From assembly GCA_016794285.1 (NCBI GenBank), contig JAEUKO010000043.1, forward strand, positions 1 to 17,465: 17,465 nt of DNA. Direction: 5' to 3'. This document shows, in pieces, positions 7,464 through 14,562 of the stretch. Source of the DNA: UBA1573 sp016794285. Lineage in GTDB: Bacteria; Pseudomonadota; Alphaproteobacteria; Micavibrionales; Micavibrionaceae. Positions within the stretch are counted from its first letter, which is position 1. Every line of letters starts with the position of its first letter. A model generated the notes under the pieces. It was given only the letters and a program-made list of their open reading frames with translations. It was not told the origin of the DNA and ran no database searches. Made by a program: the position numbers and the translations under genes.

Positions 7464-9185
7464 ATGACCAATACGCCTATAGAGCAATTTACGTCTGCTA
7501 TGGATGATCTGGATGACTTTTTTCAGATGAAACTGGCGCACCTCACTTACGGCCTCAGCCCCGCCGGATTGGTGCAAATGTATGCGACATGGCTCTCGCA
7601 GCTTTCCTTATGCCCCGGGCGGCTTGCGTCTTTGGCGGCTTTTCCTTCTGTTAAACTTGCCGCCCGTCTTTTGCAAGGCTGCGATGACGATAATCCGGCC
7701 TGCGCCGATGATCCTCGCTTTTCCTCGGAGAGCTGGAAGATTTGGCCGTGGACCATGTATTTGCAAACATTCCATGCCATGGAGGAATTCTGGGATCTGG
7801 CGACAAAAGATATTCCGGGGCTGGACCCTCAAACTGAGCGGGCCGTTTCGTTTATGGCGCGTCAAATTCTGGATGCGCGCGCGCCCTCAAACTTTTTACT
7901 CACCAATCCTGATTTATTATTCGAAACAGTTCGTAGCGGTGGAACAAACTTGGTTCAAGGCGCGGTGAACGCCACCGAGGATTTTAAGCGTAATATCAAT
8001 AGCCAGCCCCCTGCGGGCATAGAAAACTTTAAGCCCGGCGAACATGTGGCCGTAACCAAAGGCAAGGTTGTTTTCAAAAATGACCTTATGGAGTTGATAC
8101 AATACGATCCCGTCACGCCAAAGGTGAACAAGGAACCCGTCCTTATCCTGCCCGCCTGGATCATGAAATATTATATTCTTGATCTTTCTCCGCAAAACTC
8201 GCTGGTAAAATGGCTGACGGAGCAAGGCCATCAGGTCTTTATCGTTTCCTGGAAAAATCCGACCAGCGAAGACCGCAATCTCGGTATGGATGATTATGTC
8301 CGTGACGGGGCTTTGGCGGCGATTGATGCCATGTCCTCCATTACGAACAATGCGCCGATCCACCTGACCGGCTATTGCCTGGGCGGAACGCTGGCCATGA
8401 TTACGGCGGCGTATATGGCGCATGAAAGGGATAATCGCCTGAAAAGCCTGTCCTTGTTCGCCGCGCAAGGTGATTTTACCGAGGCCGGAGAAATGATGGT
8501 GTTCGTGACCCCCAGCGAAGTGGATTACCTTGAAAAAATGATGAAAAGGCAAGGCTATCTTGACACCAAGCAAATGGCGGGCGCCTTTCAGATGCTGCGC
8601 TCTTATGATTTGATCTGGTCTCGCATAGTCAAGGAATATCTGATGGGACAACGCGGCGAGCTGTTCGACATCATGGCCTGGAACGCCGATGCCACCCGCA
8701 TGCCCTATAAAATGCACAGCGAATATCTGGAACGGCTTTTCCTCAACAATGAATTCGCAAACGGAAGATATAGCGTTCTGGGTAAGGCGATTGCACCGGA
8801 AAACATCACGCTTCCCGTTTTTGCTGTCGGCACCGAAAAGGACCATGTCGCGCCATGGAAATCAGTTTATAAAATCCACCTGATGGCGGGTAATGAAGTG
8901 ACGTTTGTTTTGACCAATGGCGGCCATAATGCGGGTATCGTCTCGGAACCTGGGCATAAATACCGCCATTATCATATGGCAAGCACAAAACCGGGAAGCG
9001 CTTATGAAGCGCCGGATGAATGGTTGGAGAACGCAAAAGATTTTGAAGGATCATGGTGGGTTGCCTGGGATAAATGGCTCAAGAACCGGATGGGTAAAGA
9101 AGAAATCGCAGCGCCTAAAAAACCTGGAAATGATAAATTCAAACCGCTTTACGATGCACCGGGGAAATACGTGCATCAGGCATAA
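7464..9185 (+). CDS. phaC: Class I polyhydroxyalkanoate synthase
   Basis: The enzyme polymerises (R)-3-hydroxyacyl-CoA, mostly 3-hydroxybutyryl-CoA, into PHA at the granule surface. The 573 residues fit class I synthases. The N-terminal PhaC domain is followed by an alpha/beta-hydrolase fold with the lipase-like box GYCLGG, giving nucleophile Cys305. Asp460 (GTEKDHVAPW) and His488 (NGGHNAGIV) complete the triad. The conserved WNADATRMPYKMHSEYLE stretch of class I enzymes is present. ATG 7464 has only a weak Shine-Dalgarno. The gene begins a same-strand cluster with the MaoC/Pta fusion, kinase and FabI, and is divergent from the tetR/exporter operon across two palindromes. No thiolase gene is in the window, and the reductase gene appears deleted. 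Confidence 0.95.
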   Translation: MTNTPIEQFTSAMDDLDDFFQMKLAHLTYGLSPAGLVQMYATWLSQLSLCPGRLASLAAFPSVKLAARLLQGCDDDNPACADDPRFSSESWKIWPWTMYLQTFHAMEEFWDLATKDIPGLDPQTERAVSFMARQILDARAPSNFLLTNPDLLFETVRSGGTNLVQGAVNATEDFKRNINSQPPAGIENFKPGEHVAVTKGKVVFKNDLMELIQYDPVTPKVNKEPVLILPAWIMKYYILDLSPQNSLVKWLTEQGHQVFIVSWKNPTSEDRNLGMDDYVRDGALAAIDAMSSITNNAPIHLTGYCLGGTLAMITAAYMAHERDNRLKSLSLFAAQGDFTEAGEMMVFVTPSEVDYLEKMMKRQGYLDTKQMAGAFQMLRSYDLIWSRIVKEYLMGQRGELFDIMAWNADATRMPYKMHSEYLERLFLNNEFANGRYSVLGKAIAPENITLPVFAVGTEKDHVAPWKSVYKIHLMAGNEVTFVLTNGGHNAGIVSEPGHKYRHYHMASTKPGSAYEAPDEWLENAKDFEGSWWVAWDKWLKNRMGKEEIAAPKKPGNDKFKPLYDAPGKYVHQA

Positions 9186-9196
9186 AGGACGCTCTC

Positions 9197-10606
9197 ATGG
9201 CTGAAGACATCATGGAAAACGTAACATTTGAAGAGCTTGCGATCGGGCAAAGCGCCGAGTTGAAGCGCAGGCTCACGCAAAAGGATATCGAGCTGTTCGC
9301 AGCCGTTTCCGGTGATGTAAACCCCGCCCATATGGATGAGCATTATGCAGAGAACAGCCTGTTCCATGGCGTGATCGGTCACGGCATGTGGTCGGGCGGG
9401 TTAATCTCTACCGTTTTAGGAACCGAGCTTCCCGGCCCCGGCACAATCTATCTGCAGCAGGATATGCGCTTTAAAAAACCTGTGATGCTGGGCGATGAGG
9501 TCACGGTACGCGTTAGCGTCAAATCAAAGCGCGATGATAAGCCTGTTGTTGTCTTTGATTGCATATGCCTGAACGAAAAAGGCGAGGTGCTGGTCGAGGG
9601 CACGGCGACTGTTCTCGCGCCGACCGAAAAAATCAGAATTCCCCGCCCGGATATCCCCTGGGTCGATATCCGCGAAAAAGACCACTACAAAGGCACGATG
9701 GAAAAATGCCGCGCTTTTGGCATTCTCAAAGTCGCGGTTGTTCATCCGGTACAGGCCAATGTCATAGAGGCGGTCGCAGAAGCGGTTGAAGAGAACCTTA
9801 TCGTTCCTGTGCTTATCGGGCCGAAAGAGCGTATCGAGGCAGCGATCAAGGAAAGCGGCGTGAACGCAAAGGGATGGCAAATCATCAACACCGAACACAG
9901 CCATGCTGCCGCCGCCAAAGCCGCGAAAATGGCCGCGTCAGGCGAAGTGGGCGCGATCATGAAAGGCTCACTTCACACCGAAGAATTACTGGAGGCCGTT
10001 GTGCCATCCTCGGCAGGATTACGGACAGAGCGGCGAATTTCTCATGTATACCTGATGAATATCCCCACCTATCATAAGCCACTTATGATTACAGATGCGG
10101 CGATCAATATTGCCCCAAATCTGGAACAAAAAGCCGATATCTGCCAAAACGCCATTGATGCGTGGCATGTGTTGTTCAACCATGAACACGGCGATCCGAA
10201 AGTCGCCATTCTCTCCGCCACCGAAGAAGTCACCTCGCGCATTCCCTCTACCATCGATGCTGCGGCTTTGTGCAAAATGGCCGACCGGGGACAGATCAAG
10301 GAAGGCCGACTCGACGGGCCTTTGGCTTTTGATAACGCGATCAGCGCACAGGCGGTCAAGGATAAAAATATCATTTCCGATGTGGCGGGCGATGCCGATA
10401 TTCTGGTGGTGCCGGATATCGAGGCCGGAAACGCGCTCGCCAAGCAGCTTATTTTTCTTGGCAAGGCGGACGCCGCCGGAATCGTTCTGGGCGCGCGCGT
10501 GCCGATCATCCTGACCAGCCGCGCCGATTCCAAGCGCACACGCATGTTTTCCTGCGGTGTGGCGATGGCGCTTTCGGCGGCGCGGCAGGAAGGAAAAATC
10601 AAGTAA
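9197..10606 (+). CDS. Fusion of MaoC-type enoyl-CoA hydratase and phosphate acetyl/butyryltransferase
   Basis: Residues about 8-140 form a MaoC hot-dog domain with the hydratase motif: D40 and H45 in SGDVNPAHMD, then VIGHGMWSGG. R-specific hydratases with this motif interconvert crotonyl-CoA and (R)-3-hydroxybutyryl-CoA. Residues about 160-469 form a PTA/PTB domain (GAIMKGSLHTEELL, and FSCGVAMALSAARQ near the end), which swaps CoA for phosphate on acyl groups. The total of 469 matches the known bifunctional enoyl-CoA hydratase/phosphate acetyltransferase family of Proteobacteria. The AAGGAC Shine-Dalgarno (9184-9189) supports ATG 9197. It follows phaC by 11 bases, and its stop overlaps the kinase start by one base (TAATG), so hydratase, transacylase and kinase are made together. 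Acyl preference (acetyl or butyryl) cannot be decided by eye. Confidence 0.9.
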   Translation: MAEDIMENVTFEELAIGQSAELKRRLTQKDIELFAAVSGDVNPAHMDEHYAENSLFHGVIGHGMWSGGLISTVLGTELPGPGTIYLQQDMRFKKPVMLGDEVTVRVSVKSKRDDKPVVVFDCICLNEKGEVLVEGTATVLAPTEKIRIPRPDIPWVDIREKDHYKGTMEKCRAFGILKVAVVHPVQANVIEAVAEAVEENLIVPVLIGPKERIEAAIKESGVNAKGWQIINTEHSHAAAAKAAKMAASGEVGAIMKGSLHTEELLEAVVPSSAGLRTERRISHVYLMNIPTYHKPLMITDAAINIAPNLEQKADICQNAIDAWHVLFNHEHGDPKVAILSATEEVTSRIPSTIDAAALCKMADRGQIKEGRLDGPLAFDNAISAQAVKDKNIISDVAGDADILVVPDIEAGNALAKQLIFLGKADAAGIVLGARVPIILTSRADSKRTRMFSCGVAMALSAARQEGKIK

Positions 10607-11700
10607 TGACCCATCTTCTGACCCTCAACACAGGTTCCTCAAGCGTTAAATTCCGCCTGTTTGGGTTGGAAAAAACTTTGCCGTTATTGGCGGGCGGAAA
10701 GATCAGCGGTATTGGCGGAACGCCTGTCTTTGACATTTCAAAAGAAAACGGAGTACCTGAAACATATCCCTTGAGCGAAGGATTGTCCCATGAGGAAGCT
10801 ATCGATCTTGTTTTAAAATGGCTGGAAGACAACCGCTTGCCTATTTCGGTGGTTGCACACCGCATCGTCCATGGCGGCGAACAATATGCCGCGCCTGTAA
10901 AACTGGATGAGGGTGCGATGAAATATCTGCGCAGTCTTGAACCTCTCGCACCGCTACATCAGCCACATAATCTGGCCGCCGTCGATATATTGCAGAGTCG
11001 TCAGCCGGGTTTGCCGCAAATGGGATGTTTCGATACGGCCTTTCATGCGCGGCATGGCCGATTATTCCATGAATTTGCCTTGCCGCAATCCATCCGTGAC
11101 CAAGGGGTAAAACGCTACGGCTTTCACGGCCTGTCTTATGACTGGATCGCCCATTGTCTGCGCTCCGATTATCCGCATCTGGCAAGCGGCAGGATCGTGG
11201 CCGCACATTTGGGCAATGGCGCGAGCCTGTGCGCGATACAAAACGGACGCAGCATCGACACGACAATGGGCATGACGGCGCTCGACGGTTTACCGATGGG
11301 CACGCGCTGCGGTGCGCTCGATGCCGGGGCGGTACTGTATATAATCCGTACGCTTGGTTTATCGCCAGATGAGACGGAAAATATCCTCTATAATGAATCC
11401 GGCCTCAAAGGATTGTCAGGTCTGACCAATGATGTGAAAGTCCTGTCTGAAAGCATGGATAAAAAGGCCGCGTTTGCACTTGAATATTTTACCCTGAAGA
11501 CCGCGCAATATATCGCGGCGATGGCGACTTCGCTCGGCGGCATGGATGCGCTTATTTTTACCGGAGGTATTGGAGAAAATTCTGAGAAAATCCGCATCAT
11601 GATTTTAAGACATTTATCTTTCCTGCCGCCCTTCGAACATCATATTATCCCTGCCAATGAAGAGCGCGCTATGGCACTGGAGATATGGGAGAATTTTTAA
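10606..11700 (+). CDS. ackA: Acetate/propionate/butyrate kinase
   Basis: The 364 residues carry the ASKHA-fold motifs of acetate kinase. N8 is in LTLNTGSSSVK, R86 in HRIVHGG, D143 in FDTAFH, H174 in YGFHG, R234 in GTRCGALD, and the phosphate loops HLGNGAS and FTGGIGENS are present. These match E. coli N7, R91, D148, H180 and R241, and E352 in PANEE fits E384. It makes ATP and carboxylate from the acyl phosphate delivered by the preceding fusion enzyme. The protein is about 35 residues shorter than E. coli AckA, ending soon after the last catalytic Glu, and its length is nearer butyrate kinase; the substrate could be acetate, propionate or butyrate. It touches both neighbours, overlapping the fusion gene by one base and abutting fabI. 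Confidence 0.88.
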   Translation: MTHLLTLNTGSSSVKFRLFGLEKTLPLLAGGKISGIGGTPVFDISKENGVPETYPLSEGLSHEEAIDLVLKWLEDNRLPISVVAHRIVHGGEQYAAPVKLDEGAMKYLRSLEPLAPLHQPHNLAAVDILQSRQPGLPQMGCFDTAFHARHGRLFHEFALPQSIRDQGVKRYGFHGLSYDWIAHCLRSDYPHLASGRIVAAHLGNGASLCAIQNGRSIDTTMGMTALDGLPMGTRCGALDAGAVLYIIRTLGLSPDETENILYNESGLKGLSGLTNDVKVLSESMDKKAAFALEYFTLKTAQYIAAMATSLGGMDALIFTGGIGENSEKIRIMILRHLSFLPPFEHHIIPANEERAMALEIWENF

Positions 11701-12462
11701 ATGAACCAAGGATCGCTGAAGGGCCTTGTTGTAGGCCTCGCCAATGACCAGTCAATTGCTTGGGGCTGTATTGAGGCATTCAACGCTTTAGGCACAGAAA
11801 TGGCCGTGACATACCTGAATGAAAAAACACGGCAGTATACACAACCCCTAATGGCTAAAATCAACGCACCACTTTATTTGCCTCTGGATGTCACGGACGA
11901 GACGCAGATGGAGGCCGTTTTTTCTGCCGTAGAAAGGCAATGGGGCAAGCTTGATTTTCTTTTGCATTCTATCGCTTTTGCACCGAAGGACGATTTACAA
12001 CGGCGTGTTCTTGATAGCTCCACAGCAGGATTCCAGACGGCCATGGATGTTTCCTGCCACTCGCTCATCCGGCTGGCCAAGCGCGCCGAGCCGCTCATGA
12101 AAAACGGCGGCTCTATTCTGACCATGAGCTATTATGGCGCGGAAAAAGTCATCGACAACTATAATTTGATGGGGCCCGTAAAAGCGGCACTGGAAGCATC
12201 AATGCGTTACTTGGCGCATGAGCTGGGGCCGAAAAGGATCCGCGTCAACGCGCTTTCCCCCGGCCCGGTGATGACCCGCGCGGCCTCCGGCCTTACGCAT
12301 TTTGACAAGCTAATGGAGGAAGCGACAAAACAGGCCCCCATCAACACGCTGGTATCTATCCAGCAAATCGGCGAAGCGGCGGCATTTCTGATTTCTGATA
12401 AAGCCCGTCACATCACCGGCCAGACGATCTATATCGATAATGGTTATAGCATTCATGCATAA
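11701..12462 (+). CDS. fabI: Enoyl-[acyl-carrier-protein] reductase (FabI type)
   Basis: This 253-residue short-chain dehydrogenase carries the FabI signatures: nucleotide loop GLANDQSIAWG (12-22), HSIAFAPKDDL, and the catalytic set Y144, Y154 and K161 (Y-x6-K), matching E. coli Y146, Y156 and K163. The end TGQTIYIDNGYSIHA is typical. FabI reduces trans-2-enoyl-ACP to acyl-ACP with NADH. The ATG follows the kinase stop with no gap, so it belongs to the operon. Its place beside a crotonyl-CoA-forming hydratase and a transacylase/kinase pair suggests a role in C4 metabolism, perhaps besides lipid synthesis. Whether it accepts CoA esters is unknown, and a second fabI may exist elsewhere. Confidence 0.92.
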   Translation: MNQGSLKGLVVGLANDQSIAWGCIEAFNALGTEMAVTYLNEKTRQYTQPLMAKINAPLYLPLDVTDETQMEAVFSAVERQWGKLDFLLHSIAFAPKDDLQRRVLDSSTAGFQTAMDVSCHSLIRLAKRAEPLMKNGGSILTMSYYGAEKVIDNYNLMGPVKAALEASMRYLAHELGPKRIRVNALSPGPVMTRAASGLTHFDKLMEEATKQAPINTLVSIQQIGEAAAFLISDKARHITGQTIYIDNGYSIHA

Positions 12463-12482
12463 AAAGTCGTTCATAAATAGAC

Positions 12483-12498
12483 TAGACTGGCCAGTCTT
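12483..12498. promoter_or_regulatory. Operator candidate before the phaB relic and ohr
   Basis: AGACTGGCCAGTCT (12484-12497) is a perfect 14-bp palindrome, with flanking T on each side. With its flanks it repeats the TAGAC-N6-GTCT plan of 7407-7422 at identical spacing. TATTAT (12498-12503) directly after it could be a -10, though no fitting -35 is seen. It probably regulates a second transcript starting here, originally for phaB and now for ohr. Confidence 0.55.
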
Positions 12499-12536
12499 AT
12501 TATGTGATACTTCGCGCATGCAGAAAAGGAAATAGG

Positions 12537-12602
12537 ATGGCTCGCGTAGTCTTAATTAGAGGGGAAACGCTGTCCGTGAATGGCGGGCTGTATATGCAAT
12601 AG
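12537..12602 (+). pseudogene. phaB: Relic of acetoacetyl-CoA reductase phaB with nearly all of the gene deleted
   Basis: A 21-codon reading frame with a good Shine-Dalgarno (AGGAAATAGG just before the ATG). Its first residues MARVVLI match the start of alphaproteobacterial PhaB (MARVALVTGG-type beta strand). Its last residues GETLSVNGGLYMQ match the PhaB C-terminus (ITGxTxSxNGGxYx). Both ends are joined in frame, with about 220 codons missing. A simple origin is deletion between the two ATT-ACA-GGG-like stretches coding for the ITG of the first strand and the ITG near the C-terminus; the junction now reads ATTAGAGGGG. PhaB would make (R)-3-hydroxybutyryl-CoA for the nearby phaC. The stop codon overlaps the ohr ribosome-binding site, so the tiny frame may still act as a leader peptide. 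Confidence 0.72.
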
Positions 12603-12613
12603 GAGAAAATATA

Positions 12614-13084
12614 ATGTCTGCCCTTTATAAAACACAAGTTATCGCCACAGAAGGAAGGCACGGACACGTCAAAAGCAGCGACGGTCTCCTTGATCTTGCT
12701 TTAGCAATACCGAAGGAAATGGGTGGTAAGGGCGATGCTACTAATCCCGAGCAACTTTTTGCAGCCGGATACGCTGCATGCTTTGAAAATGCAGTCATTC
12801 ACTTGGCCCAAAAACAGAAAATACAAATAAAGGATGCAGATGTCAGCGTGATAGCAGATATTTCCCTTCACGCCAACGATCAGGAAGGATTCGATCTGGC
12901 AGTGAACTTGACGACGATTATTCATGGCTTAAGCCAGAGAGATGCCGAGGAGCTGGTTCAGGCGGCACATGCTGTTTGTCCATACTCTAACGCAATCAAA
13001 GGCAATATTGATGTTGTTTTGAATACGCAAGGCAAGCCGTTCTCTCAAACATTGGGTTTAAATTATAAAGGACAAAAAGCATGA
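12614..13084 (+). CDS. ohr: Ohr/OsmC-family organic hydroperoxide reductase
   Basis: The 156 residues show the Ohr pattern closely: an N-terminal GRHGHVKSSDGLLDLAL stretch, IPKEMGGKG, NPEQLFAAGYAACF with Cys56, and HAVCPYSNA with Cys122. The two cysteines form the redox pair that reduces organic peroxides, normally recycled by lipoylated proteins. The C-terminus runs about 15 residues past the usual end, which is at about the NIDVVL strand. The AGGAG at 12601-12605 is its ribosome-binding site. The stop overlaps the next start (ATGA), coupling it to the 83-residue protein. Ohr is often controlled by the MarR-type OhrR; no ohrR is seen, and a TetR-type palindrome lies upstream instead. Confidence 0.88.
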   Translation: MSALYKTQVIATEGRHGHVKSSDGLLDLALAIPKEMGGKGDATNPEQLFAAGYAACFENAVIHLAQKQKIQIKDADVSVIADISLHANDQEGFDLAVNLTTIIHGLSQRDAEELVQAAHAVCPYSNAIKGNIDVVLNTQGKPFSQTLGLNYKGQKA

Positions 13085-13332
13085 CTGATACGGATCATAA
13101 AAAATATAAGAATCTTCTGAACGAGATTTTGGAGCTGCGTGATGAAACACGGCTGAAAATCCATTTAGGTTCGAAAGACCTTCAGGATGAGTGGCATGAG
13201 CTGGAAGAGAAATGGGAAAAGTTTTATAAAGACGCCGATCTCGCAAAAAGTGGGCAGGATATTACAAGTGCTTTCGGCATAGTGGGTGAAGAACTGAAAA
13301 ATGCCTATAAACGAATTAAGGGTGCTTTGTAA
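13081..13332 (+). CDS. Small helical protein of unknown function coupled to ohr
   Basis: I do not recognise a named family. The 83 residues are charged, contain no cysteine, and are predicted helical by eye, with a pattern ELRDETRLKIHLGSKDLQDEW followed by LEEKWEKFYKDADLA. Short soluble proteins with a similar LRDE..L..HL...D..DEW pattern exist in several proteobacteria without assigned function. The 4-base ATGA overlap with ohr argues that it is truly expressed and made in proportion to Ohr. The next gene is a phasin-like protein, so it could be a granule-associated or peroxide-related accessory factor; this is a guess from position only. Confidence 0.7.
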   Translation: MTDTDHKKYKNLLNEILELRDETRLKIHLGSKDLQDEWHELEEKWEKFYKDADLAKSGQDITSAFGIVGEELKNAYKRIKGAL

Positions 13333-13380
13333 CAAAGGCCTTTGGAAACTTTTAACCCCCAACCGAAAGGAAAGACTAAA

Positions 13381-13638
13381 ATGAGTGCACAACAAAAAGA
13401 CGATATCTTCGCCTTGGGCGAAAACCTTCAAGAAACCCAGAAGAAATTGCAGGAATTTGGCAAGGAGCAAAGCGCGTTTCTGACCAGCCTTGTGGAGAAA
13501 AATATGAACTTCCAGAAAGAGCAGTATGATTTGTGGTCAAAGATCATTCAAAATCAGGTCGCACATAACAATAATATTCTTCAGGACTATGTGAAAATCG
13601 CGGGTGGTAGCGTTAAAAAGGCCTCACCCTCAAAATAA
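13381..13638 (+). CDS. Small phasin-like protein
   Basis: The protein has 85 residues, starting MSAQQKDDIFALGEN. It is amphipathic and helical, rich in Gln, Glu, Lys and Asn, with hydrophobic positions spaced as in a coiled coil and aromatic residues F30s-W52 along one face (EFGKEQSAFLTSLVEKNMNF, then YDLWSKIIQNQV). This composition and the nearby phaC point to a phasin, a granule-coating protein, but it is shorter than typical phasins (about 110-190 residues). An AGGAAAG Shine-Dalgarno (13368-13374) selects ATG 13381 over an upstream in-frame TTG at 13342. It is the last intact gene before the apparent junction at about 14,000. Confidence 0.6.
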   Translation: MSAQQKDDIFALGENLQETQKKLQEFGKEQSAFLTSLVEKNMNFQKEQYDLWSKIIQNQVAHNNNILQDYVKIAGGSVKKASPSK

Positions 13639-13663
13639 TTCAAGATACGAATATTTGTAAACA

Positions 13664-13993
13664 ATGCCTCTGGAACAATCAAAGCCGAGCGAACGTCCGT
13701 GCGTTGCAATTATAGGCGCCGGATTTGTCGGTCTTGCTGCTGCTAAAAATCTGGCTGATGCGGATGTCGATATTATTCTCATCGACCGCCGTAATCATCA
13801 TATCTTCCAGCCGTTGCTCTATCAGGTGGCGACGGCTGCTTTATCCCTTTCCTAGATTGCGCAGCCCACGCGCCTAATTCTACGCGGGCAGGCAAATTGT
13901 ACAACAGCATTGGCGGAAGTCTACGGGATTGATACCAATAAAAAATTATTTATGGACCGAAAAGAAATTTGCCATATAAATATATTATCACAC
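13664..13993 (+). pseudogene. ndh: N-terminal fragment of a type II NADH dehydrogenase, broken by stop, frameshift and truncation
   Basis: The first 63 codons give an FAD-binding start (CVAIIGAGFVGLAAAKNLA) and the NDH-2 hallmark RRNHHIFQPLLYQVATAALS, then a TAG at 13853-13855 where functional relatives read SPADIA. The same frame continues with clear similarity (IAQPTRLILRGQANC, LAEVYGID, MDRKEI). From 13972 homology moves to another frame (PYKYIII, relatives IPYDYLIL), showing a frameshift. After about 13993 no similarity remains. A whole NDH-2 has about 420-450 residues, so three quarters are missing. This is a dead gene cut at the border with the accessory region. No Shine-Dalgarno precedes the ATG. 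Confidence 0.85.
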
Positions 13994-14055
13994 CAAAGAT
14001 TTCCATTGTTTTTCAGCTAGTTACCTAATATTATATATTTCATTGGTTGCATTCC

Positions 14056-14084
14056 TTGCGTTTAGTTCGTTTATTGCATATAAT
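14056..14084 (+). promoter_or_regulatory. Promoter of the toxin-antitoxin operon
   Basis: TTGCGT (14056-14061), 17 bases, then a perfect TATAAT (14079-14084). The antitoxin ATG is at 14105, with an AAAGGAA Shine-Dalgarno just before it, leaving a leader of about 14 bases. The surrounding 13,994-14,104 stretch is AT-rich and otherwise holds nothing recognisable. Confidence 0.65.
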
Positions 14085-14104
14085 GGTATTAGAAAGGAAA
14101 AATC

Positions 14105-14560
14105 ATGACATCACTCGCATTTCATCAAGCTCCACCTAGTATCCAAGATGCTGCCCTTGCAAGAGCAAGTGGCCAAATGCTTGCCCGTTTTTCCCACAAG
14201 AACAGACCTCTTTCTCTTCGCGTTCAGGATAATACAGATGCCCCTACGATCGACCTCCCCACAGGAGCAGTAAATCTGCTTATGGACATTCTGGAAGCAA
14301 TGGCTGCTGGCCGTGGCGTTACTCTCATTCCTCAAAATGCCGAGCTAACCACGGTTCAAGCTGCAGAGATACTCAATGTCTCCAGACCATTCTTGATTAA
14401 GCTACTCGAATCTAACGAAATCCCCTATCGTAAGGTGGGTAAGCATCGCCGTGTAAAAATGGAAGATGTTATGGCCTACAAAGATAGAATCGACAAAGAG
14501 AGAGAAGCAATCCTTGATGCTCTCGTTGCCGATGCTCAGGAAAATAATATGGGATACTAA
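14105..14560 (+). CDS. Antitoxin with excisionase/MerR-like helix-turn-helix, VapB50-like
   Basis: The 151-residue protein has a poorly recognisable N-terminal half (1-75, containing RPLSLRVQ and IDLPTGAVNLLMDILEAMAAG) and a C-terminal excisionase-type HTH at about 81-127 (LTTVQAAEILNVSRPFLIKL, then IPYRKVGKHRRVKMEDV). The C-terminal tail is acidic and ends at Tyr151. Proteins of this build act as antitoxins to the PIN-domain gene that follows 2 bases downstream, as in the mycobacterial VapBC50 pair, where the antitoxin is labelled a possible excisionase. The HTH would bind its own promoter at 14056-14084. An actual excisionase role is less likely because a PIN toxin follows and no integrase is seen. 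Confidence 0.8.
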   Translation: MTSLAFHQAPPSIQDAALARASGQMLARFSHKNRPLSLRVQDNTDAPTIDLPTGAVNLLMDILEAMAAGRGVTLIPQNAELTTVQAAEILNVSRPFLIKLLESNEIPYRKVGKHRRVKMEDVMAYKDRIDKEREAILDALVADAQENNMGY

Positions 14561-14562
14561 CG

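Noticed and set aside
7917..8846. A 309-codon open frame on the minus strand inside phaC
   Set aside because: It lies fully antisense to phaC, whose triad and family motifs are clear, and its translation has the low-complexity look of a shadow frame with no recognisable domain.
10072..10614. A 180-codon minus-strand frame rich in Ser, Ala and Ile over the end of the MaoC/Pta gene
   Set aside because: Antisense shadow of a well-supported Pta domain; no family motif and no ribosome site.
12484..12497. The perfect palindrome after fabI as a rho-independent terminator
   Set aside because: As RNA it gives only a five-pair stem with a GGCC loop and no T run follows; spacing and similarity to 7407-7422 fit an operator much better.
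13342..13380. An upstream TTG start adding 13 residues to the phasin-like protein
   Set aside because: The ATG at 13381 has an AGGAAAG Shine-Dalgarno at the right distance, while the TTG has none and the added residues (Pro-rich) do not look like a phasin start.
14105..14560. The HTH protein as a true excisionase of an integrated element
   Set aside because: It is followed after 2 bases by a PIN-domain gene and no integrase is present in the window; a toxin-antitoxin pair explains it better.
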